Origin: Meghimatium bilineatum | Lineage: Eukaryota; Mollusca; Gastropoda; Stylommatophora; Philomycidae | Reading direction: 5' to 3' | Assembly (NCBI GenBank): GCA_034231615.1 | Contig: CM067317.1 | Span: 19,985,379-20,049,378 of the forward strand | Length of the DNA: 64,000 nucleotides | Part shown: positions 33,723 to 44,039 of the stretch, in pieces | Numbering within the stretch: the first letter of the stretch is position 1 | Layout: every line of letters begins with the position of its first letter | The notes under the pieces: model-generated | What the model was told of the DNA's origin: nothing | Seen by the model: only the letters and a program-made list of their open reading frames with translations | Databases searched by the model: none | Made by a program: the position numbers and the translations under genes

Positions 33723-35324
33723 TTCTTTCGCTCTTTAAAATTAGTACTCCCATGAGGGAACGAAATTCTCATTAAAAAACACAACCTTGAATTGTAAATA
33801 TAATTTTTTTTTAAGTCAGTCGGAAGTGGTGCTTTGAAAACATGAAATACGTTGGGATGAGTGTATTAAGAACACCCGTAAGGGCTTGTTACAACGGTCA
33901 TGGGAACGACTAGAAACTCAGGTAAGCCAAACAATTTCTTATGGATAAGTCCAGGAACTGATGGATATCACCTGGTATTTTAAAACTACGCTTCAATTAT
34001 ATATTTTTTACTGTAAAATATTACTCACTGAGTTGTCGGGTCTGTGATTGCTGTTGACAAGTCGTCGTATCTTTCAGCGGCCTCTCTGACTGCATCTTGG
34101 TAGGGGTTGAAACTGCTTAGTGTGTGAACTATGCTGCAAGGTGGGTTGTTTGGATAGTTTCAGAGAATAATTCTCAGCAACCACATTAATATTGACAAAT
34201 ATTAGCTTTCGCTTTATTTAAAAAAACAAAACATTTTTTTAAAATGTATCTGTTTTCGCCTTCAGGACTAACATTCAAATTTACATTGTCAGAGTAAAGA
34301 CGTTGTCAAAATGTATTTAACTTAATATAGTTAATGCAGTGGATTAAGACATTTGTCTTATTTTTCCCCGAAATAAATTTATTTGAGAATCGAAGGGAAA
34401 TAATGGATAGCTGGTTTACTTTAAAGTCCACTCAGTGTTGCCAGTTCGTTTTGTCAAAAATAAAAATACGGTAAATAAAAATAATGCCAAATTAAATTAA
34501 TAATCCCAAATTAAATAATATGTAATAATTTGGTCGGGATCAATAAAAGATAGTAGAATTGTAGCAAAACTATAATCTAACAGGCACAATTTTAAACCAT
34601 GTGTTACGTATTAAAAGGCTTAAATAGCGCATATAAAATACGATAAAGTGATTGAAGTCGCAGTTTGTGGTGACAGAATTTCTTGAACCTCGACCCACAA
34701 TATTTGTTATTGTACATAGGCTCTGATAAAGTGAACAATGAACTGAAGTCAAGATGAAATAATTTTTTTTAAAGATAAGCCTTTAAAGAGGATTATATGT
34801 TTGATAAAACCAGTTTGCTTCAAAGAGTTTTAGTAAACAATCTGTCATTCATTTCATATCTATCTCAAATTTAATTTGGATTAATTAAACTACAAATACC
34901 AGGATTAATTCATGTTATTTCGCTCTTATAGTCAATGTGTATAGTATGTTGTTTGTTTGTGTTGACGAGTATATATGAAGCTAAAAGATTGAACTGAGAA
35001 GAATAACTTATTCAAATAGAGATATAGAATAGAATGTATCATGACTGATTGTGGTCTAGTACACTCCATATGGGAAACAATAATGAGAAACTCATAAAGA
35101 TCTATTGTTAGTCAAGGACAATTACACACTTTATTATGAAGCAGCAAATTGAAAATAACTGAACTGTACATACTTGGTCAATTGACAATGGACAGGGGAT
35201 CAACTGGGGATATCTAGGTACGAATCTCCGAAATTGCACTTACAAACAAGAAGTCGGACAAGAAATCGAACGTGGACCACTTAAGCCACTACCGCATCCA
35301 TAAAATATATTATCTATAATTTCA
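33723..35324. other. 1.6 kb of intron, nothing recognised
   Basis: Very AT-rich. Only chance frames (for example 34570-34752 minus). Confidence 0.5.
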
Positions 35325-35473
35325 CGTGACCGGACAGGGCCATTGTATGGTTTTCGGTTGGTCACTATTTATATACGGAGTCGCCGTGGCTATTTTTCGC
35401 ACGCGATTCCAAGCATGTAAATAGTGATAAACCAAAAGTCCAATAATAATAATAAAGTAACGAATGGTGGCCT
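35325..35473. mobile_element. Palindromic MITE, family D
   Basis: ggttggtcactatttatata cggagtcgcc and gcatgtaaatagtgataaac are inverted arms. The right end aaagtaacgaatggtggcct matches the other family members. The left end is decayed. Confidence 0.7.
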
Positions 35474-35877
35474 AATGAATTCAGCTGAAAGGTCTTTATT
35501 GGATACAGTCGTGCTCGAGCATAAGACATCATGCTTGAGCATGAAACATAAGATTTCTCATCTTTCTAAAATATGTTATGATTAGAGCATTACAACTGGT
35601 CACAACAGTTAGCCGACCTCTGATCCGCGCTTTACATTGGCGAACGACACAAAGTATGCTCAAAGTCACCAATGAAAAAATTAGATAAGTTGAATCAGCT
35701 AGGATGAATGGCGTAGACCTAGGGGAGCTGATACGTCACATGCACTGAAGTGGGATCTTATATTAAACACGATGTCAGATATATTCCACATAAGTCATCG
35801 TGCAAGTGAAAACGTAGGCCAGTGAACACACAGTGTTCAGTTAAAGAATAGAGTATTCGAGAATACTCAGCTAGAAT
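35474..35877. other. Intron sequence, nothing firm
   Basis: A fragment resembling the family E core (gacacaaagtatgctc) lies near 35646. Confidence 0.35.
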
Positions 35878-35925
35878 CAGGGTTGGACAAAATACGATCC
35901 ACGGGTCAAATCCGGCCCACCAAGA
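35878..35925 (+). mobile_element. hAT-like terminal sequence
   Basis: cagggttggacaaaatacga tccacgggtcaaatccggcc has the CAG-start and the cgggcc words common at hAT transposon ends. A related inverted end lies at 43490-43541. Confidence 0.5.
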
Positions 35926-37239
35926 AATGTTTACTGACCCGAGACTTATTTAAAATTACTTTGTGCACTGACAGTCGAGATGAGAAAGCACTATAATTAT
36001 GTTTCCTAACTCAGGTCTATATAAATACTAGCAAAAGAAAAATGATATTCCTGCATGATGTCTCTTTTCTTTCACCCTACCCTCCATTTCGCCATACCTA
36101 TCCTCCTGAATGAGTTTAAATATTGCCATAAAAACTGAACTTTTGTTGTATAAGAAAGCTTGAGTCAATATTTTGCTATCATTCGCCGTCTGACACTAAC
36201 TGGCTTCACCTGTTATAAAACAACTACCAAACTAACGCCAGTTATCAACAACGAAACCGCCAATAGGGTCATTGGTAAATACACCATTGTTGCTGAAATT
36301 GCGCGTGAAATTCAGCGAAGCGATATGAATCTTTAATATTCAATAAAACAATAGTTATTATTACGATTCGGGACTGCATAAACAAACATAATATTTATGT
36401 AGTATAAACATAATTTATGAAGAGGTTAATAAATCAACATCCAACTGGAACTGTCAGCGGCTACACTCTGATGGATTTATTGAGACGGGGATTGGAGCAC
36501 CTATGGACTTGTCCGGAGTACGCTGACGATAACTTGCAGTCATAGCTCATAAAACACTATTTATATTATATTGAAAAAATGTCAACGCTGCATGTTTCCC
36601 TAAAGGGTGTTGTAGGAAGATGGTACTTGCGTAGATGTGTGAGAAAAGTCGCGTGCCCTTGCTAACGCCACATCAAGTACAGGGTGAGTTGTTTTTAATT
36701 TACTCTTCGACAGAAAAAGAACACAACCATTACTGGGAGTCGAACCCTAGACCCCACGGATGTGAGACATATATTCTAAATATTCGACATTATTTGACAG
36801 ATGATTTTCTTCAATCTGATAATACGCCACGAATGTGCTTTACACAACAAGGAATTAAAACTTTTACATAACTATTGTCTTCAATATAACGTTGAGAATT
36901 ACTGAGATAACCATTTGTCATTGCAGATAATATGAAATTCGAGACCTAACTTCATTTCGAGTCTGGTATCCCTTGATACTGCTTATGGTGCTTCTGCTCT
37001 GAACGAGCGAGCGGTCAAGTTCCAGGATTGCCTGTTATTATTTTTCTATTTCACCAAACTTCCATGTTTAAAAAAAAACAACAACAATATATTGCTTAAT
37101 AAACAATCTGAAGCATGAATATGACACCGTATTCTTATCAGAAAGTAGACTGGAACTATAAAAACCAATAGATCAAGTTGATAAATCAAGTCAAGAGTAT
37201 GCACTAGATAAAAATATTCATGATAAAACATAAACCATG
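35926..37239. other. Intron sequence with an isolated B-box-like word
   Basis: On the minus strand agggttcgactccc (36735-36748) fits a pol III B box, but no A box was seen, so this is at most a decayed SINE. The frame 36635-36871 is not credible. Confidence 0.4.
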
Positions 37240-37880
37240 ATAATCAGCACAATCGCAGAGAAACTGATGCTAAACATTAAAAAAATACATAAAGAGGAAG
37301 ATTCTACAACAAGTAGAGCTTATCAGTATCTTGGACACATAATCACAAACGATGGTAGATGTGGAACAGAAGTTAAAAGGAGAATATGAATGGTTACACG
37401 CACGTTCAATGACATGAGTAAAATATTATCATGTAAACAAATAACAAACAAATTAAAAATGCTAATAATAAAATGCTACTTCTATTCTAAGCAACATTAA
37501 ACGTAGAACAAAGACTAAACACTTTTGAAAACAAATGTCTTAGACGACTACTGAACATCCATTGGTCGGACTTTAAATTAAACACAGTTGTCAGACAAGA
37601 AGCAAAACTATGTATCCACCTATATTAGAAAGCGTCGCTGGAATTACATCGGACATTCGCTGCGAATAAATACTAAAAGACTCCCCTGTCAAGCTTTGAT
37701 GTATTCACCAAGGGGCAAGAGAAAACGAGGAAAACCAAGAGAACCCTTACGTTGAACTATTACAAGAGAGCGCTTCACCATCGGTACCAGAAACAGTGAA
37801 GACCTAAGACAAATTGCAATTAAACCAGACATGAAAATCAATGACATCCGCCCAATGTGCCGTCTTTGGACCTAGAAGAA
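37240..37880 (+). mobile_element. LINE ORF2 C-terminal relic (well preserved)
   Basis: Translation with two or three frame changes gives YQYLGHIITNDGRCGTEVKR, TRTFNDMSKILSCKQITNKL, NTFENKCLRRLLNIHW, RRWNYIGHSLRINTKRLPCQ, YSPRGKRKRGKP and ITRERFTIG. This is the canonical post-polymerase region of a LINE (YLGxxIT-DG, C-RRLL-I-W, R-W-xxIGH-LR, GKRKRGRP). Stops and indels show it is dead. No RT motifs precede it, so the copy is 5' truncated. Confidence 0.9.
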
Positions 37881-38499
37881 TACTTAACTTACTAACTAAC
37901 ATCTATTCTACATTAATGAAACAAACAACTACAATATAGACCTGATGTATTTGAGATGTGGATGTATAGACGAATAGGGAGAACTCAGTGGTAAGAGAAC
38001 GAACAAAGAGATTCTGACAAACACTGCATATGAAAGATGAACTATTAAAGGAAATGAAAATTAAACACAAATTATTCTGAATATATTTAAATATTTGACA
38101 CCATGTTGGGGACTTTACTTGATGGCAAGAGGTAGGTAGAGATGCAATTGGAGGGGGGGGGGGGCAATCATGAGATTCACAGGTTAGTCTAACAGAATGA
38201 AAAATCAAAGCCATAGGATGTTTGAGGTCCGTTGAGTCAACCCTTGTTGCGGAGACGGCATATTATGATGTTGCCTACTTTAAATATAGATAATACGCAC
38301 TAATACGCTCGCTACGGGTAGCTGTGTTATAATGAGCTTCTGTTCGACAAATGTTCACCAAAATATATCTGTCATGATCTGCACGGCGGTATTCTTTATT
38401 TCTACGATGTGCTCAACCGAAGTCCTTCTCTAGCTCCGCGAGCTGTGTCCAAATAGCGTAGTTTATCTTGACTGATATATTAGCGTCACTTATCTTGCC
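37881..38499. other. Intron sequence, nothing recognised
   Basis: A G12 run at about 38153-38164. The 103-codon minus frame (37903-38214) is proline-rich only because it reads through it. Confidence 0.45.
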
Positions 38500-38665
38500 G
38501 GCTCTGTGGCGACGGCCATGGTACCGGGTTCAAATTCCGCCGTAGGCAATTGTGCATCTGGACAGTTCAGAAAGCAATGGTAAACTACTGAACGTATTTA
38601 TATTGCCTAGAAAATAACTGCAGTCGAAAACTCTACATCCTGAAAAAAGATATGCTAGCAATTTA
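38500..38665 (+). mobile_element. SINE family A
   Basis: gccggctctgtggcgacggc, B box gggttcaaattccgcc, core ggcaattgtgcatctggaca, gttcagaaagcaatggtaaa, ctactgaacgtatttatatt, gcctagaaaataactgcag. This is the best preserved copy. Confidence 0.85.
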
Positions 38666-39026
38666 TTTAATCGTGTCTAATGTTGGTGATCATTTGTCAT
38701 CTTGCAATTAGCTCGAAAAGCAAGGAAAACGTCTTATCAGCCAAAATAAAGGCGCGATCTGCGAGCAGGCATATTCGGGGATAGGACTTGACTTAACATA
38801 ATATGATTTACCCGACACCATGTTAGATTTTCTCTTACCAATGCGCTGGATTACATCTATGGAATATGTATATTCTCGGTGTATCGAGTGGTAGCATTTC
38901 CCTTCAACTCTTGTAGATGTATCCCCATTTTCTGCATGTTCTTAATTATTCGTTTTTTATACTTACTCATGTGTTTTTCTTAGACCCTTTTCCTTATTCA
39001 CTACTCTAATAAAGTCCTATGCATAG

Positions 39027-39130
39027 TAGTCTGAGCTGAAATGTAGTCTGAGCTGAAATGTAATCTGAGTTGAAACGTAGCCTAAGCTGAAATGTAATCT
39101 GAGTTGAAATGTAGTCTGAGCTGAAATGTC
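39027..39130. repeat. 17-bp minisatellite, about 6 copies
   Basis: Unit gtagtctgagctgaaat with a/g variants. Confidence 0.93.
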
Positions 39131-40486
39131 ATATACAACAGTTTAAGTACACGTTGAGCCATATTGTGAACCATTCAGCCCAAATTATCTAAGTTCGGCT
39201 TCATTTCCCTAACCCACGACTCTTCTGCAAAGCAAAGTTGGGGGAGAAGAAAAGACAAAGATAAGTATGGAATGATAATATCAAAGATTAGACAGGATTA
39301 AGTTTCTTCATGCTCAAACACGGCACTGATAACAGAGTCACGGCGGGATTATTGTGTCCATGCTTCTGAAGTGGTACTCCTACGAGCCTTAGAGGTTATC
39401 AGTTTCATGATGATAAAGCCATGACTTTATTCAAATGTGTCTACATGACAGATTGTTCCATCATTATCTGTTTGTCTTGTTTCACGTGTATATAGGTATG
39501 TTTTGTATATTTTCTGTCTGTGTCATTTCACCTCTGATCCAGTATCAACCCTTCCGATTATCTGCACATTTAGCTCTGCGATGTGAACGTCAACAGTGCC
39601 GCTTTTGCTCGTTGTTTTTTGTTTCCTGTATGTAGTTTTGATACAGGACTTTTGTTCGAAACGTCGATTTTTGTGTGTGTTATTATGTATTTCCAGTGAT
39701 TACCAAAACTCCATTACACTGTTCAAAGCTTCGCATGTTGGATTTCAGTTTTGCTGCAGTGAGCACACAGTATCTACAGGACATCACTCGTGTACGGATC
39801 TTGTACATGCACAGTTCGTGTTCACTTTCTCTATCCAGCAAACACAGCGTAGTTTTCCTTGGGATTGTAATTTCAGATAAGGGATCATGCCTAAGTCGTG
39901 TGGAATATGGATACTTTACGTCAAGTGTAGTCTGTGATTAGCTATATGACATTAATTTTGAACATTATTACAGATAACGAATCCCTATCTCCCTCTCCCT
40001 TTCCGAAATAAAGAATCGCTATCCACCCCCCCCCCCCCCCAAATAAAGAATAGTTATCTTCCTTCCTCCCCTTTCATAAATAATGGATCGTACGGTTTTT
40101 CTACCCTTTCAGAAATAACGGATTTTTAAAAAATCACTTATTAAAAAGAAATCAAATAACGTACTTCCTGCATCTCAATTAGTGCGCACATCAATTCAAG
40201 TCAAGCCAACTTTCTTTATTGTTAATATGAATTTTTTTTAATACTTTGTTTTTACTTTTGTATTTTCTTTGTGTGTCCTACTGTACTTTCTCGTCCGGCA
40301 ATCATATTTTCTAACCTTTCTTCGTCTTTTTTTGTTATTCTCCAGACCTGTTAGTTTCATACTACGAAGTTTCAAATGAAACTTCCCCGTGTTGCGTCAT
40401 CTATGCCCGCAGGTGAGGAGCACGAAGACACGGTGATGTAATTAGTGCACATCAATGCACAGATAGTTACCGCCATCGTTCTCTTT
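39131..40486. other. Intron sequence, no recognised gene
   Basis: Overlapping plus frames at 39435-39941 are Cys/Phe-rich and have no domain. The words gttcgaaacgtcgattttt near 39653 resemble a common transposon 3' region. C15 run near 40026-40040. Confidence 0.45.
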
Positions 40487-40570
40487 GCAGGCAGTGGCCA
40501 GTGGTGCAGGCAGTGGTCGGTGGTGCAGGAAGTGGCCGGTGGTGCAGGAAGTGGCCGGTGGTGCAGCCAG
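40487..40570. repeat. 19-bp minisatellite, about 4 copies
   Basis: Unit ggtggtgcaggaagtggcc, GC-rich, with the first units diverged. Confidence 0.92.
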
Positions 40571-40645
40571 TCGCCAATACCAACAAGCAGTGATTCAATT
40601 TCTTACAGCCGAGGGATGTCGACCAACCAACATTCATTAATTAAT

Positions 40646-41095
40646 GCAGGTCGTGTATGGTAGAAATGTGTTTGGAAGACAACAGTGAATGATTGGGCAA
40701 GGATGGAAAGGCAACATGTAACAAACGATCATCTGCGGCTGGAAGTGGACGTGTTGTGACAGAAGGCCAACTTTCGCGACATGCGGACGAGTATTGTCAT
40801 GGAACAAAATAACACGGAGCTACCGTATGCCGAGTCACTTATTCTCGATGGCTGTGTGCAGATTGTCTAGTATGTTCTTGTAGCCGATATAATTGATGTT
40901 TACAGTAGGCTCTTTCAAGTCCACCAACAAGACTCTTTGGTCAAAAAGGCAGCAAACATAACCTTTCCTGCAGATATTTGCCTAACACGGCCACGGAAGA
41001 TTATGTGTTATCTGTCGCCGTTACAAACATTCTTGCCAATCCTTCACTGTTATCTTCTAAACAGATTTTTCACCATACATCGCCTGCATTCTTTG
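40646..41095 (-). mobile_element. mariner/Tc1-like transposase relic inside an inverted repeat
   Basis: The minus strand from about 40966 down to 40741 reads in a single frame with two stops: LFDQRVLLVDLKEPTVN, then ILDNLHTAIENK, then VILFHDNTRPHVAKV. The HDNxRPH block is the second-Asp signature of mariner-type DDE transposases. The flanks 40646-40740 (plus) and 41095-40985 (minus) are diverged inverted copies of one sequence (gtgtatggtagaaatgtgtt, agacaacagtgaatgattgg). A third copy lies at 42345-42430. The first catalytic Asp is not visible, and the element is dead. Confidence 0.72.
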
Positions 41096-41680
41096 ATGAA
41101 TGTTGGTTGTTCGGCATACTTCAGTTTTAACAAACTGAATCACGGATCGTTGGCCAAATTTGTACGGATCCGTTATCTACACCGGCCATGTTGTCGACTG
41201 CTTGCACATGATGACCAAAAGCATATGAAGAGAATGATTACGGGGACTATTTGTACTTATTACATCAGTGATGACGACTTCACGCTCCTCGCGTGCTGGC
41301 ATAGGTGACGCAGCACGGACGGGTTTCAGCACGGAACAAACTTCCAGTTCCTGGTACTCCTAAACGTGTGTTGAGACTCGTCTTGGACGAGGGGTTTACG
41401 ACGTCGGTGACTGAAACCTCGGCTAAGAAGGCGCACGAGCTAGGGTTCAACTCTTCTATCGAGTCCTTCCTAAACAGTAACCAGACTCGTGGATGAGAAC
41501 AGGTTCAGTACCCGTTGGGCACATGCACAATACGTCTAATTACACGAAACAATCTCACTGGCAGAGAAACACCTCGTGCGAGATAGACAAGAAGGACAAA
41601 GTGTATCGACCTATAGTCAATACACACTCACCACTTGACAGAAGGCTGTCACATGCTAGAGAAACCCACCTGAATCAAAG
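41096..41680. other. GC-richer segment with an unassigned 63-codon frame
   Basis: 41305-41496 plus reads PGTPKRVLRLVLDEGF and on to SSIESFLNSNQTRG. Its composition is more protein-like than other small frames here, but it has no recognised family and no strong donor. It is probably a repeat relic. Confidence 0.35.
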
Positions 41681-41684
41681 TCAT

Positions 41685-41815
41685 GCCGAAGACAGATGTG
41701 TTAAGCCACTAGCGCAAATTAAAACGGCGACACAAAGCACTACCATTCTCTGGACTATATACTGCGGAAATCTAGGACCACTGTTCTGCAACAAGATAGA
41801 TACAGTGGGAGTTTG
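41685..41815 (+). repeat. Dispersed repeat family C, variant C'
   Basis: gccgaagacagatgtgttaa, gccactagcgcaaatt, aaacggcgacacaaagcact, ccattctctggactatatac, gggagtttgataat. Closely matches 61185-61335. Confidence 0.85.
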
Positions 41816-42204
41816 ATAATAAACGCAAACAAACTCCATCTCTTAAGAAATAACGAATCCCAACCCTCCCCCCCCCTTCAGAATTTTACTACATGCGCTG
41901 TCTGTATGCCTCTTGCTTTCTGCACAGCATCCAGGGTACTTAGAGTATTTCTTTGAAAGCGAACTGGAGATAATATAATAATCTTCTGAGGCGGAGATGG
42001 GATGAATATGCGTACTCTTTATTTAATAGATCGTATGTCAGAGTAGCAACGAATTGCAGACACTCCATCCCCAGACGAGGACACAAGATCAATGTCAGTG
42101 ATGTTCTTATTACCATAACAAAGGGACAAAACACGAGGGAAATATACGAGTATGTAACATCACATAGTCAAACTGTGAGTGTTCATGTATTATTGTTATA
42201 TACA
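41816..42204. other. Intron sequence, nothing recognised
   Basis: Short C run near 41867. No credible frame. Confidence 0.4.
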
Positions 42205-42729
42205 TTAGTGGGTGATCAGCCTTTGTGGGTCCACGGGCCAGATTGGGTCTTTTTTTGCGATGGTGAGTGCCAACAATATTTTTATTTTAAATTAATCTTT
42301 AGAAATTTAGGTTTCTGAAATTCCAAAGGACGACATGTGCAGCCATATAGCAGTGAAGGATTAGCAAGAATGTTTGTGAAGGTGACAGATAACACATGAT
42401 CTTCCGTGGCCGTAAAAAACTAGTCAGACAATTCAAGACAATAAGATAATGCCATAGAAACATTCTGGCAGTGACAAGGTATGTCGGCAAGAAGCGTGCA
42501 ACCATGTGCAAGATATGCAGGAACTGAACAAGGGTAGAAAATAACATACATATATACTTTGACAGAACTAAACCATACAGCCCAACTGTATGTAATTTGG
42601 GTCGGGGATCAAGACTAGACTGTGGATAAGTGAAGACTAGTAAACACACGACTAGTGTCATTTATTCTTCAAGCAGTGATCACCAATATAATACGATTGA
42701 TTGTATAATCAGCACACGCCTGTGTGATG

Positions 42730-43032
42730 CCGGGGCCAAATAGAGGAGCAAAGAATAGAAACAGTGGTTACCTTCCGTTCATGTCGAAATAGGCGAATAA
42801 GGAGGTTATGGGGGCGGGGAAGGCCTCCAATCCCAAATTGGGTCAAGGTTACCAAGAAGTAACGATGAAGTCGGATGTGTCAGATCGACGGCATGGATAT
42901 GGCAGCAAAGCTGTAAACCATGACAGCGCATTCCGTTGTTCGGACTACATTCTGCTAATCTGCAAGAGTTTGTGACATTCCGTTCTCCGGACTACATTCT
43001 GCTAATCTTTGAGAACGAACGAAGAAGAGGAC
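42730..43032 (+). repeat. Dispersed repeat family C, near full length
   Basis: ggagcaaagaatagaaacag, ggttaccttccgttcatgtc, gggtcaaggttaccaagaag, gaagtcggatgtgtcagatc, atggcagcaaagctgtaaac catgacagcgcattcc, then a duplicated end ggactacattctgctaatct and gagaacgaacgaagaagagg. Confidence 0.92.
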
Positions 43033-43034
43033 TA

Positions 43035-43295
43035 ATCAGCAAACGTATTGCGCAGGTATTGATCTTCCACATGAGGATTAATCAGCAAACGTATTGAGCA
43101 GGTATTGATCTTACGCATGAGGATTAATCAGCAAACGTATTGAGCAGGTATTGATCTTACACATGAGGATTAATCAGCAAACGCATTGAGCAGGTATTAT
43201 CTTAAGAGGATTAATCAGCAAACGTATTGAGCAAGTATTGATCTTAACCAAGAGGATTAATGAGCAAATGTATTGAGCAGGTATTGATCTTAAAG
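43035..43295. repeat. 46-bp minisatellite, about 5.5 copies
   Basis: Unit gaggattaatcagcaaacgt, attgagcaggtattgatctt, acacat. The first unit grows directly out of the family C 3' end (gaagaagaggactaatcagc). Confidence 0.95.
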
Positions 43296-43559
43296 ATTCG
43301 TTGACAACAGAGATTGGCAACTTATTTGGATCTGCAGGCGGGTTTCATTTTCTCTAGTATGGTTATGGAGCCAAAAACGTTTGCTTCGTTCTTTCTTAGT
43401 CCTTTGGAGTTTCAAATAATATTTGTTGAACTCTTGGTCTAACGCATGAGGTAATTTTAAATTAACATGAGTGACAACACAATAACTTGAGGGACTGGAT
43501 TTGGCCCGTGGGCCGTATTTTGTCTACCACTGGTTTGCAACAATACTAACAAGACGAGA

Positions 43560-43710
43560 TAACAGTTAGCTGTCAAGTGGAAGGTGAACATGAAAAATTA
43601 ATATGAAAATATTCATATGTAAAATAAACTAACAGAATGGCAAATGTCTGTCAAATGGAAGGTGATGTTATATAAAGAAGTAACCAACAGAATGGCAAAT
43701 GTCTGTCAGA
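43560..43710. repeat. 56-bp imperfect tandem repeat, 2-3 copies
   Basis: aacagaatggcaaatgtctg tcaaatggaaggtga recurs at about 43630 and 43686, with a diverged copy near 43562. Confidence 0.85.
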
Positions 43711-44039
43711 TAGTATCACAACCACATGAAACACTGATTACTATAGATTTAACATTAAAGGTAGAAATTGACTTCATTTCCTTTAGATTGTAGATTAAAA
43801 TAAACAACTATGAAAGACAATAAAATGTTTAGTGACCAACAATAGTAAATGAGTTAAGTAGACACTGTGACTATTGTGATGAGATAAAATGTAAGAAGAA
43901 GTAATCAACATACTGTGACTCTGTGACTCCAAATTTTGATGAGATGAAATGTTACATACACAAGCTATCACATCGCACATTTTAAAGCCATAATACAAGT
44001 CATAACAGAGTTAAATAAAACGACCACAAATAATTAAGA
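43711..44039. other. Intron sequence with weak internal repeats
   Basis: actgtgact and gatgagataaaatg words recur twice. No gene. Confidence 0.45.

Larger units (their letters stand above)
42205..43541. mobile_element. Possible non-autonomous hAT-like element (about 1.3 kb)
   Basis: Left end tagtgggtgatcagcctttg tgggtccacgggcc and right end, read inward on the minus strand, cagtggtagacaaaatacgg cccacgggcc, are of hAT style and face each other. No matching 8-bp flanks were seen, so pairing is uncertain. The interior holds a copy of the mariner-flank sequence (42345-42430), family C and a minisatellite. Confidence 0.4.

Noticed and set aside
36735-36748. tRNA gene on the minus strand
   Set aside because: B-box word only; no A box or cloverleaf could be drawn.
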